In this document: positions 38,444 to 46,304 of the stretch, one piece after another
How the letters are laid out: every line of letters starts with the position of its first letter
Numbering within the stretch: the stretch's first letter is position 1
Assembly (NCBI RefSeq): GCF_016864575.1
Contig: NZ_CP044126.1
Location: forward strand, 496,001-560,000
Direction of reading: 5' to 3'
Length of the DNA stretch: 64,000 nucleotides
From: Rhizobium sp. BG4
GTDB lineage: Bacteria > Pseudomonadota > Alphaproteobacteria > Rhizobiales > Rhizobiaceae
Program-made: the position numbers and the translations under genes
Notes under the pieces: model-generated
What the model was told of the DNA's origin: nothing
What the model saw: the letters and a program-made list of their open reading frames with translations, nothing else
Database searches by the model: none

Positions 38444-39473
38444 AACGTCAGCTGCACCTTGCAGGCGGCGGTTCGGTCGCCCGCCAGCACGAAGGCAGCA
38501 TCGGCCTGCTCCAGAGGCATGCTGTGGCTGATGATCGGGCGGACGTCGATGGCGCGGCTGGAGATCAGCGCGACCGCGGTCGCGAATTCCTCGTGGAAGC
38601 GTTGCGTGCCGTGGATATGCAGCTCCTTGGCGACGATGGCGTTCAGGGCACGGGTACCTCGCCCGACACGCCGACCTGGACGATCGTGCCGCGCGGCTTG
38701 ACGGTGGCGATTGCGCTGCGGATGGCCGGGGGCGCGGCCGAGCATTCGAAGACCAGGTCGAAATAGCCCTTATTTGCCTCGAATTCCGTCAGTGCCGAAG
38801 CCCCGGCGGAGACATTGATTGCCCGCGTCGCGCCCATCGCGGTCGCCCGCTGCAGCGCCGCATCGGCAAGGTCGGTGACGACGATTTCTTCGGCGCCGTG
38901 GTGCCTGACGGCAGCGACCATCAGCGAGCCGATCGGGCCTGCGCCAGTGACAAGAACGCGCTTGCCCCGGATTTCGCCTGCCCGTGACGCGGCATGCAGG
39001 CAGACGGAGAGCGGCTCGCTGCAGGCAGCTTCCGCCGCACTCGTTCCCGCCGCAACCTCGAAGCACTGCTTTTCCGACACGACGAACCATTCGCGGAACA
39101 TACCCTGTTCGTGCGGCAGGCGCATGGCGCTCCCCATGAAGCGCATTTCCAGGCAGTGGATCGGCATCGCCTTCCTGCAGTATTCGCAATGGCCACAGGG
39201 CTGGCTCGGATTGACGGCAACAAGCGTGCCGGGCTTCAGCTTTACATCTGCGCCCACCTGCTCGACGACACCCGCCGCCTCATGGCCGGGGATGATTGGC
39301 TCACGGACCCTCACCGGCCCGAAGCCGCCATCCTGGTAATAGTGCAGATCGGAGCCGCAGATGCCTGCGGCCGCCATTTTCAGCAGCACTTCCCCCGGTC
39401 CGGGCGACGGAACGGCCCCACTTTCGATCCTGAGATCACCCTTGCCGTAAAGGCGCGCGAGACGTGTCTGCAT
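38440..39473 (-). pseudogene. idnD: L-idonate 5-dehydrogenase-like zinc alcohol dehydrogenase, broken by a one-base frameshift
   Basis: Starts at 39473 behind AGGAGGAA. It has the catalytic-zinc segment AGICGSDLHYY and IIPGHEAAGVVEQVG, the structural-zinc cysteines in NPSQPCGHCEYCRKAMPIHC, the idonate-dehydrogenase-like MRFMGSAMRLPHEQG, and the Rossmann loop VLVTGAGPIGSLM. The frame then stops at VGVSGEVPVP, at a run of three C (plus strand 38646-38648). One added base restores LNAIVAKELHIHGTQRF and a normal C-terminus ending at 38440, giving about 344 residues. It would oxidise L-idonate to 5-ketogluconate. Being last in a TRAP operon suits an imported sugar acid. Confidence 0.85.
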
Positions 39474-39482
39474 CTGTTCCTC

Positions 39483-40889
39483 CTACCGTAGCAAACCGAG
39501 CTGCTGCGGCAGCCAGAGAGATATGGAAGGGACAAAGGTGATCAAGATCAATGCGACGAAGAGCGGCACCAGCCAGGGCAGAATGGCGATTGTCGTGCGC
39601 TCGACCGACAGTTTGGCGACCCGCGACAGCACGAAAAGCACCATGCCCAGCGGCGGATGCAGCAGCCCGATCATCAGATTGAGCGTCATGATCAGGCCGA
39701 ACTGAACCGGATCGATGCCGAACTTGGCGACGATCGGCAGCAGGATCGGCACGAGAATGGTGATCGCCGCGATCGTATCAAGGAAGCAGCCGACGAACAG
39801 CATCAGCAGATTTACCAGGATCAGAAAGACCCATTTATTGTCGGTGATCGACAGGATCGCATCCGAGAGTAGCTGGGCCGCCTGGCTGACCGTCAGCAAC
39901 CACGCGAAGACCGAGGCCGCCGTGACGATGAAGAGAACCGAAGCGGTCGTCTCGATCGTATCGAAGCTTGCCTTGGCTAGCGTCGAGAAGGTCATCGTCC
40001 GGTAGCGCACCAGACCGAGGAACAGCGACCAGAGAACGGCGGCGACGGCTGCCTCAGTCGGTGTGAACCAGCCCATCGTCATGCCGCCGATCAGGATGAC
40101 CGGCGTCATCAGCGCCATGACGGCGGAGAAGCCGAAATACCAGTCGAGGCCGAGAAGTACCAACAGGGCAATACCGGCTGCGGCATTCATCGAAAGGCCG
40201 GCAAGCATCATCAGATATATCGACAGCGGCACCAGCAGTACGACGACGATTTCCATGCCCGCCGAAACCAGCTGCTTGACGTCGAAGGGCGCATCCGCGC
40301 CCCAGCGCTTGCGGTAGGCGAAAGCGGCGACCGTCACCATCATCAACAGTGTCATGACGATGCCGGGCAGGATGCCGGCCATGAACAGCGCGCCGATCGA
40401 GACATTGGCCATCATGCCGTAGATGACGAAGGGCAGAGACGGCGGGAAGATCGGGCCGAGCGTCGCTGACGCCGCGGTAACGCCGACGGCGGCTTCAACC
40501 GGATAGCCGTGATCCTTCATCGCCTTGATCTCGATGGTGCCGATGCCGGCGGCATCGGCGAGCGCCGTGCCGGACATGCCGGAGAAGATCACCGAGCCGA
40601 TGATATTGACCTGCGCCAGACCGCCCTTCATCCAGCCGACGAGCGCGACCGCGAAAGAATAGATGCGGCCGGTGACACCTGCCGAGTTCATCAGGTTGCC
40701 GGCAAGGATGAAAAAGGGAACCGCAAGCAGCGGAAAACTCTCGACGCCGGCGATCATGCGCTGGGCGACGATGATATCGGGGGCGACGCCGTAGAGAACG
40801 ATGTAGAGAACCGATGCGACGGCCATCGAGATGGCGACGGGAACGCCGATCACCATCAGCAGCAGAAACGAGCCAAGAAGCAGCAGCAT
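39483..40889 (-). CDS. dctM: TRAP transporter large permease (DctM type)
   Basis: 468 residues, a little longer than the usual 425-430. The N-terminus SFLLLMVIGVPVAISMAVAS and the signature FFILAGNLMNSAGVTGRIYS are typical, as is SGMSGTALADAAGIGTIEI, then ATLGPIFPPSLPFVIYGMMA and late LMIGLLHPPLGMVLFVLSRV. About twelve helices, inner membrane; it catalyses sodium-coupled solute uptake with DctQ and the binding protein. It follows dctQ by 4 bp and is followed by the idonate dehydrogenase gene after 9 bp. Confidence 0.93.
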   Translation of the reverse strand: MLLLLGSFLLLMVIGVPVAISMAVASVLYIVLYGVAPDIIVAQRMIAGVESFPLLAVPFFILAGNLMNSAGVTGRIYSFAVALVGWMKGGLAQVNIIGSVIFSGMSGTALADAAGIGTIEIKAMKDHGYPVEAAVGVTAASATLGPIFPPSLPFVIYGMMANVSIGALFMAGILPGIVMTLLMMVTVAAFAYRKRWGADAPFDVKQLVSAGMEIVVVLLVPLSIYLMMLAGLSMNAAAGIALLVLLGLDWYFGFSAVMALMTPVILIGGMTMGWFTPTEAAVAAVLWSLFLGLVRYRTMTFSTLAKASFDTIETTASVLFIVTAASVFAWLLTVSQAAQLLSDAILSITDNKWVFLILVNLLMLFVGCFLDTIAAITILVPILLPIVAKFGIDPVQFGLIMTLNLMIGLLHPPLGMVLFVLSRVAKLSVERTTIAILPWLVPLFVALILITFVPSISLWLPQQLGLLR

Positions 40890-40893
40890 TGGA

Positions 40894-41466
40894 TCAACCC
40901 TCGACAGTCTGGAATTCTTCGGGGCGCTCGAGAACCGAGTAACCGCGGCGCATATTGGCGATGAAGACGATGACGGCGCGGATCAGCATCAGCACGAAGG
41001 CGATCAGCACGCTGTAGAAGACGATGTTGCGGGGCAGATCGATGGTGACCATCTGCTCGTCGGCGACGATGCCGACATAGCGCCACATCAGGTAGCAGCC
41101 ATAGGCCAGGAAGCCGATGCGAACGATATCGACGAAGGTGGCGAGCACGCGCGCTAGGCCGGCCGGCATATAGTGATAGAAGACATCGACCTGGATGTGC
41201 CGCGACGTGCGCACGCACATGACGGCCCCGAGAAAGACGACGCCGATCAGGCAGTTGATGGCGATTTCTTCGGTCCAGGCGTAGCTGTCGTTCAGCACAT
41301 AGCGGGTGAAGAACTGCAGGAAGACGCAGCCCGCCATCAGCCAGAAGATGATCAGCGTGATCCAGTCCTCGATCGCATAATCGGAGATATTGGCGGTCGG
41401 CGCATGGCCTTCGAATTCGTGACCGATCTCTTCGGCGGTCACCGGCGTATGGATTTCTTGCGTCAT
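40894..41466 (-). CDS. dctQ: TRAP transporter small permease (DctQ type)
   Basis: 190 residues with four helices. The helix-2 region WLMAGCVFLQFFTRYVLND followed by SYAWTEEIAINCLIGVVFLG carries the hallmark W-T/S-E-E of DctQ. The next block, RTSRHIQVDVFYHYMP, is also characteristic. It scaffolds the large permease. It has a long hydrophilic N-terminus (residues 1-30). The gap upstream to dctP holds a hairpin. Confidence 0.92.
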   Translation of the reverse strand: MTQEIHTPVTAEEIGHEFEGHAPTANISDYAIEDWITLIIFWLMAGCVFLQFFTRYVLNDSYAWTEEIAINCLIGVVFLGAVMCVRTSRHIQVDVFYHYMPAGLARVLATFVDIVRIGFLAYGCYLMWRYVGIVADEQMVTIDLPRNIVFYSVLIAFVLMLIRAVIVFIANMRRGYSVLERPEEFQTVEG

Positions 41467-41499
41467 GGGCGGCGTTGGTCCCCTGCGGAAAGGATGAGC

Positions 41500-41519
41500 G
41501 CGGCGCCCGAAGGCGCCGC
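41500..41519 (-). terminator. Intercistronic hairpin after dctP
   Basis: GCGGCGCC (41500-41507) pairs with GGCGCCGC (41512-41519) around CGAA, 10 bp downstream of the dctP stop on the minus strand. It has no T-run and is followed by dctQ, so a stabiliser or partial attenuator is more likely than a complete terminator. Confidence 0.5.
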
Positions 41520-41529
41520 ACCGCGGGCT

Positions 41530-42504
41530 TTACTGAATCGCGCGGATCGCTTCCCAATCGGCCTTTTCGTAGCCGAAGTCCTCGAACTTCACCTTCTCCA
41601 TGACGGTCTTCTCGAAGTCGGCCTTGTCGATCTCGGCGACATTCAGGCCCTTTTCCTTGAATGTGGCGATAAGGCTGTTTTCCTTGCCTTCGATCGTCTT
41701 GGTGGTGCGCTCGGCAGCTTCCTGCATGACGTCACCGAAGATCTTCTTGTCCTCGTCGGAGAGGCTCGCCCACAGCGTCTTCGAGATCACCGTGTTGAGA
41801 TGGTCGACGATGTGGCCGGTCAGGATGATGTTCTTCTGCACCTCGTAGAACTTCTTCGCCTCGATCGTCGTCAGCGGGTTTTCCTGCGCTTCGACCGTGC
41901 CATTCTGCAGGGCAAGATAGACTTCCGCGAAGGCGATCGGCGTCGTATTGGCGCCGCAGGCGCGCGGCATGGCGAGATAGGCCGGCACGTCAGGCACGCG
42001 GATCTTCAACCCGGCCATATCGGCGCATTTGGCGATCGGCTTGTTGGAGGTCGTGTGGCGGGTGCCGTAGTAGCTGACGGCGGCGATGTGATTGCCGGTC
42101 TTGTCTTCATAACCCTTGGCAAGGCGCTTGAAGACGTCGCTCTTGGTGTAGGCGATCAGGTGTTCCGGGCTGCGGAAGATATAGGGGAAATAGGTGACGC
42201 CGATCGGCTTGTAGTCGCGGGCGGCAAAGCTCGAGCCGGAGATGATGATATCGACGGTGCCGAGCTTCAGGCCCTGGTTGATATCGGCTTCCTTGCCGAG
42301 CTGCGAGGCCGGGAAGACATCGATCTTGTAGCGGCCGTTGGTGCGCTTGTTGATCTCGCCTGCGGCCCAGACCGATTCCGTATGGAAGGGTTCCGAAGTC
42401 TCGTAAACATGGGCCCATTTCAGGACCGTCTGCGCATGCGCAATTGCCGTCGACGCCATGATCGCCGCCGCGGTGCAAAGGATTGTTGCCAATTTCATCT
42501 TCAT
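41530..42504 (-). CDS. dctP: TRAP transporter substrate-binding protein (DctP type)
   Basis: 324 residues. A Sec signal peptide ends near residue 24 (AIAHA). The mature start VLKWAHVYETSEPFHTESVW is typical of the family. The conserved carboxylate-binding arginine is in LKIRVPDVPAYLAMPRACGA, followed by TPIAFAEVYLALQNGTVEAQ and ENPLTTI. The ligand should be a carboxylate, here probably a sugar acid such as idonate or a relative, judging from the downstream dehydrogenase. The start overlaps the GntR stop codon (ATGA), with AGGAGAG upstream. Confidence 0.93.
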   Translation of the reverse strand: MKMKLATILCTAAAIMASTAIAHAQTVLKWAHVYETSEPFHTESVWAAGEINKRTNGRYKIDVFPASQLGKEADINQGLKLGTVDIIISGSSFAARDYKPIGVTYFPYIFRSPEHLIAYTKSDVFKRLAKGYEDKTGNHIAAVSYYGTRHTTSNKPIAKCADMAGLKIRVPDVPAYLAMPRACGANTTPIAFAEVYLALQNGTVEAQENPLTTIEAKKFYEVQKNIILTGHIVDHLNTVISKTLWASLSDEDKKIFGDVMQEAAERTTKTIEGKENSLIATFKEKGLNVAEIDKADFEKTVMEKVKFEDFGYEKADWEAIRAIQ

Positions 42505-43286
42505 CGCTCTCTCCTCCCGAGCTCTGGTTTAAGTGACTGCATTTCCTTTCTTCGGACCGGCCGGATGGCCGCGCCCCTCCTCTCCCGGAAACTCCTCCCG
42601 AAGCTTTCGGAAAATCTCTTCTGCGACATGGCAAGATGCGCCCGCATCGCCGCCTTCGCGGCATCAGGATCGCCGGCGGCGATCGCGTCGCGAATGGCCT
42701 GATGCTCCTCAAGGGCGCTGAGCCAGGTGGCCGGCCCCTCGAAATGGCTCGCGAGCTTTTCGAAATAAGGCGTCATGCGCATGTCGAACATTTCGCCGGT
42801 GACGCGGATCAGCGCCGCATTGCGGACGATCGCGGCAATGCCGGTATGGAAGGCGCGGTCGGCGGCGATCACGGCACTGGGGTCGCCGACCAGGCCACGC
42901 ATGCTGTTCAAGGCATCGTCGAGCGCTGCGATATCGGCTGGGGTCGCGGCCTTCGCCGCCTCTTCGGCAATGGCGCATTCGATGACGGCGCGGGCCTGCA
43001 GCAGCTCGAACGGGCCTTCGACCGGCTCCGGCTCGGCGGGCGTTGCCGCGACGCTGTGCTGGCGCACGACATAGATGCCGGAGCCCATGCGGATGTTGAC
43101 GAGGCCTTCGACCTCAAGAACGATCAGGGCCTCGCGCACCGTCGGGCGCGAGACGGACAGCTGCTCGGCGAGGTCGCGCTCGGCCGGCAAGCGTTGCCCG
43201 ACGGCGAGCTCGCCGCTGGTTATCATCAAACGAATCTGGTCCGCCACCTGCCTGTAGAGGCGGCGTGATTCAACAGCCGAAAACAT
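42501..43286 (-). CDS. GntR-family (FadR/FCD type) regulator of the TRAP operon
   Basis: 261 residues. The DNA-binding domain lies in residues 8-75: YRQVADQIRLMITSGELAVG, QRLPAERDLAEQLSVSRPTV, REALIVLEVEGLVNI. The FCD domain has the metal-site pattern around AADRAFHTGIAAIVRNAALI and ALEEHQAIRDAIAAGDPDAA. It resembles UxuR/ExuR-type hexuronate regulators in layout. It overlaps dctP by 4 bp, and a FadR-type dyad (43324-43342) lies just upstream of its start, suggesting autoregulation of the GntR-TRAP-idnD unit. Confidence 0.92.
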   Translation of the reverse strand: MFSAVESRRLYRQVADQIRLMITSGELAVGQRLPAERDLAEQLSVSRPTVREALIVLEVEGLVNIRMGSGIYVVRQHSVAATPAEPEPVEGPFELLQARAVIECAIAEEAAKAATPADIAALDDALNSMRGLVGDPSAVIAADRAFHTGIAAIVRNAALIRVTGEMFDMRMTPYFEKLASHFEGPATWLSALEEHQAIRDAIAAGDPDAAKAAMRAHLAMSQKRFSESFGRSFRERRGAAIRPVRRKEMQSLKPELGRRER

Positions 43287-43323
43287 GTGGCCTCCCCGGC
43301 GCGCTTCTCCTCAAGCGCACAAC

Positions 43324-43342
43324 TGGTCAACTGGCCTGACCA
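43324..43342. promoter_or_regulatory. FadR-type GntR operator candidate
   Basis: TGGTCA-N7-TGACCA, a perfect dyad 38 bp before the GntR start codon, in the 108-bp gap downstream of the LDH2 gene. The half-sites match the usual FadR-subfamily pattern of TGGT with ACCA. Confidence 0.6.
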
Positions 43343-43394
43343 ATTGACTCATGCGTAACATCGGGGCGGTTGTGCGTCAATGCGCCGCATGAAA

Positions 43395-44468
43395 TCAGGC
43401 CGGGAAGTCCACACCGTATTGTGTGGAAAGCGTGCGGAAACTGTCAGCGGTTGCCGGATCGAGCTCGACACCGCGTTCGGCCCGTTCCCTGGCAACGGCC
43501 CATTCCCGGTCACCCGGCGCCATGACCTTGAATCCGTCGCGCGCGGGCGAATTCCTGAGCGTCTCGACGTAGCACTTCATTCCCGCGTCGAAGGTCTCGA
43601 GATCGAGAAAGGCCTCAGGGTTGAGCGCGATGACGAAGGCGCCGAGGCCGCGCGGCGTCGAAAAATCCGGACCGGGCATCGGCGCGATGTCGAAGCTGAG
43701 CTTCATGCCCGTCAGCACGGCGCTGAGGATTTCGGAGATGCCGGCGAGACCGGCACCCTTGAAGCCGAATTCACCGCCGAGCGGCGCCAGCATGTCGGCA
43801 ATATCAGGGTCGCGGGTGTCATAGCCGCGCTCGTCGGAGGCGACGCCGGCCGGCAGTTCGCGGCCGAGGCTGCGGTAGAGCTGCACCCGATTATAGGGCA
43901 CGGCGCTGGTCGCCATGTCGAACAGCCAGGGATCGCTGCCCCTGACGGGTACGGCGCAGGCGATCGGGTTGGTTCCGTGGAAGCGCATCGCCCCGTCATG
44001 CAGGCGAACGAAGCTGTCGGAATTGCAGAAGGCGAAGCCGATAAGGCCATGACCGGCCGCCGTCATCGCATAGGCTCCGGCCGGTCCGAAATGCGAAGAA
44101 TTGCGCACCGCGACGGCGCCGATGCCGAAATCGACGGCCAGACGCGAGGCATGCGCCATCGCCGTATAGGTCGCGAGCGCCCCATGGGCATTATCGGCAT
44201 CGAGCGAAGCGATGGCGCCGAGGTTGCTGGCGACGGCGATCTGCGGACGCGGATTGAGGCGGCCCTCGGTCAGCCCCTTCACGTAATGGCCGAGGAGACG
44301 GACGCCGTGGCTATCGATGCCATGGCGGGTGCCGTGCATCATCGCCCGCGTCGCGGCATCGGCGGTCGGCTCGTCGGTCCCGGCTGCGAGGAAAACCTTG
44401 CGGCAGAAAGCGTCGATCGAAGCGAGCGGCGTCAGGCCGCCGCGGGAGGAAGTCGTGTCATGGGGCAT
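43395..44468 (-). CDS. Malate/L-lactate dehydrogenase (LDH2) family oxidoreductase, second copy
   Basis: 357 residues. Family motifs are HGTRHGIDSHGVRLLGHYVK (about 45-64, with the conserved His of SHG), VRNSSHFGPAGAYAMTAAG, and GTNPIACAVPVRGSDPWLFD. It is only distantly similar to the copy at 37391-38443 and has the more typical YlbC/ureidoglycolate-type sequence. Substrates of relatives include malate, ureidoglycolate and pyrroline-carboxylate derivatives. It lies upstream of and co-directional with the GntR-TRAP unit and may share its pathway, though a promoter and operator lie between. Confidence 0.88.
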   Translation of the reverse strand: MPHDTTSSRGGLTPLASIDAFCRKVFLAAGTDEPTADAATRAMMHGTRHGIDSHGVRLLGHYVKGLTEGRLNPRPQIAVASNLGAIASLDADNAHGALATYTAMAHASRLAVDFGIGAVAVRNSSHFGPAGAYAMTAAGHGLIGFAFCNSDSFVRLHDGAMRFHGTNPIACAVPVRGSDPWLFDMATSAVPYNRVQLYRSLGRELPAGVASDERGYDTRDPDIADMLAPLGGEFGFKGAGLAGISEILSAVLTGMKLSFDIAPMPGPDFSTPRGLGAFVIALNPEAFLDLETFDAGMKCYVETLRNSPARDGFKVMAPGDREWAVARERAERGVELDPATADSFRTLSTQYGVDFPA

Positions 44469-44546
44469 GCCGCTCTATCCGTTGCTGTCACGCGTCACGA
44501 CAGAACTAGGCGAGCTCCCGCTCGCCGTAAAGCGGCTGAGATGGGA

Positions 44547-44867
44547 TCAGACGCCGATCACCACCGGCCTTGCGCTAAGCCTTGCGATGATCGCCCGGAA
44601 CTCCGCCACCATCGCCAGCGCAGCGGCGGCAACGGCTGGAGAGAGATGTTCGGAGCGGCTGGCCGCCCGGCCGATTTTCAGCAGGCCGCGAAGCTCGGCA
44701 CGCTCATCGCACAATTGCGGAAAGCGCTCGACGAGAAGGCACGGAAGAACATCGAGATCGTCTCGGAGGGATGGCGGCGCATCCTGCTCGAGTTGCAGCA
44801 ACGCTCGAAGCTCGGCCTCAAGCTCTGCCGCCGCGCGGGCGATCTGTGCGATCACATCTGACATCAT
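44547..44867 (-). CDS. Hypothetical small helical protein
   Basis: 106 residues, no recognised family. It is rich in Ala, Leu and Glu and predicted mostly helical: ARAAAELEAELRALLQLEQD near the N-terminus and VAAAALAMVAEFRAIIARLS near the end. No signal peptide or membrane helix is obvious. The ATG at 44867 follows AAAGGGGAG; a GTG six bases upstream is less well placed. It lies 78 bp upstream of the LDH2 gene, same strand. Coding is supported by the ribosome site and sensible composition, not by homology. Confidence 0.55.
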   Translation of the reverse strand: MMSDVIAQIARAAAELEAELRALLQLEQDAPPSLRDDLDVLPCLLVERFPQLCDERAELRGLLKIGRAASRSEHLSPAVAAAALAMVAEFRAIIARLSARPVVIGV

Positions 44868-45027
44868 GCTCACTCCCCTTTGGGAGCGGCGTTGGATACC
44901 GAATCGCCGCTCAACCAGGGCGGGTTATCTTACCATTCAAGAGCCGGCGATATCCCGCTTTTTGGGGATGCCGGTCGGATTTGCACAGAAATGATAACGA
45001 GCGCTTCTCAACCTGACGTAACGGCAG

Positions 45028-45555
45028 TCAGCTGTGCTCGGCAAAAGCCTCGAGCTCCGGATCGAAATCGACGTCGACAACATTGTTGAAGACAGCGGTT
45101 GCCAGCATGATCCCGGCGAAGGCAACGAGATCGACCAGAACCTTGGCCGGATAGCGCGCCTTCAGCGCCTCCCAGATCTCGGCGGGGATGGCATTTGAAT
45201 CGGCGACGATCGCGGTTCCGAAGCGGGCGAGCAGCTGCTCGTTATCAGACAGCGTCAGCGCATCGGGGTCGAACCCGGCATTGATCAGCGCCCGGCGGAA
45301 GAAGGTGATGGCGATCTTCGATTTGCTGGCTTTCGAGATCGCATGCGAGAAGATCCAGATCTCCCGGTCGTTGACGGCGGGGTTGAGCTCGGCGCGCAGC
45401 GTGAACCATTCGGCATAGATGCGGTGGGCGGCAGGAGAATGCAGCAGCGTGCGCTTCATGTTGGTCATTCGGCCGCGAACCTTGACCTCCTCGTCATGCG
45501 CCTCGCGGATCTCCGCCGAGGCCGTTTCGTAGTCGATCTGGGGAATGTGGCTCAT
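45028..45555 (-). CDS. Carboxymuconolactone decarboxylase/AhpD-fold protein without active-site cysteines
   Basis: 175 residues. The helical pattern and HSPAAHRIYAEWFTLRAELN, then VNDREIWIFSHAISKASKS, fit the CMD/AhpD fold, but the CxxC-xxx-H site is absent, so it is unlikely to be a thiol peroxidase. The start at 45555 (MSHIPQIDYETAS) is chosen by family-like N-terminus; the frame is open upstream to 45753. It is divergent from the cupin gene across a 132-bp gap. The function is unknown, perhaps ring or lactone chemistry. Confidence 0.75.
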   Translation of the reverse strand: MSHIPQIDYETASAEIREAHDEEVKVRGRMTNMKRTLLHSPAAHRIYAEWFTLRAELNPAVNDREIWIFSHAISKASKSKIAITFFRRALINAGFDPDALTLSDNEQLLARFGTAIVADSNAIPAEIWEALKARYPAKVLVDLVAFAGIMLATAVFNNVVDVDFDPELEAFAEHS

Positions 45556-45687
45556 TGCATCGCACTCGTGGTTTTCATCATTGCTGCCGATGGGATAGCA
45601 GCCCAGGCCGTCAAACTCCATGGCGCATTTCCGCTCTTGCCTGGACGGCTGAACGGCGGGCACAATCGGCGCAACGGAGGACCACCA

Positions 45688-46185
45688 ATGAGCCATGACC
45701 ACCACGACCACCCCCATCACCATGATGACGGCCCTGTCGACTGGCGCGAGCACGGCGTCAAAGTCATTCCCGGCAATTCACTCGATCCGAACACGGCGCA
45801 AACCCCGGGCATGAACCGCGCCACCGCGATCAACAATGCCCGCGCCGGCGCCGAGAAGATCTGGGCAGGCACGGTCGTGATCCACGCCAATGCCAAGACC
45901 GGCGCCCATCATCACGGCGATCTCGAAAGCATCATCTACGTGGTCAAGGGCAAGGCGCGCATGCGCTGGGGCGAGCACCTGGAATTCGTCGCCGAAGCAG
46001 GACCCGGCGATTTCATCTATGTGCCGCCCTTCGTGCCGCACCAAGAAATCAATGCCAGCCGCGACGAGACGCTGGAATGCGTGCTGGTGCGCTCCGGCCA
46101 GGAGCCCGTCGTCGTCAATCTCGATATCGAGCCGGTCGAAAAGCCCGAACAGGTCGCCTGGATCGACCCGATCCACAAGGCTTAA
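45688..46185 (+). CDS. Cupin-domain protein with His-rich N-terminus
   Basis: 165 residues, single conserved-barrel cupin. Motif 1 is around AKTGAHHHGDLESIIYVVKG, with the three His and a Glu expected for a metal site, and motif 2 around GPGDFIYVPPFVPHQEINA. The first 14 residues are almost entirely His and Asp (SHDHHDHPHHHDDG), a likely extra metal-binding tail. The start follows CGGAGG. Possible roles are a metal-dependent isomerase/dioxygenase or a sensor-like protein. It is divergent from the AhpD-fold gene, which may share its pathway. Confidence 0.85.
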   Translation: MSHDHHDHPHHHDDGPVDWREHGVKVIPGNSLDPNTAQTPGMNRATAINNARAGAEKIWAGTVVIHANAKTGAHHHGDLESIIYVVKGKARMRWGEHLEFVAEAGPGDFIYVPPFVPHQEINASRDETLECVLVRSGQEPVVVNLDIEPVEKPEQVAWIDPIHKA

Positions 46186-46304
46186 GAACGGACGTTAACC
46201 GGTTTTACCGCCTATCTTTTTCAGCCCCTTGCCGGTTTGCATTCGCCCTATACTTATTGGCGTGTTCATGGACAGTTTCCGAGAGGAAACCCGGGTCGGT
46301 CGAG

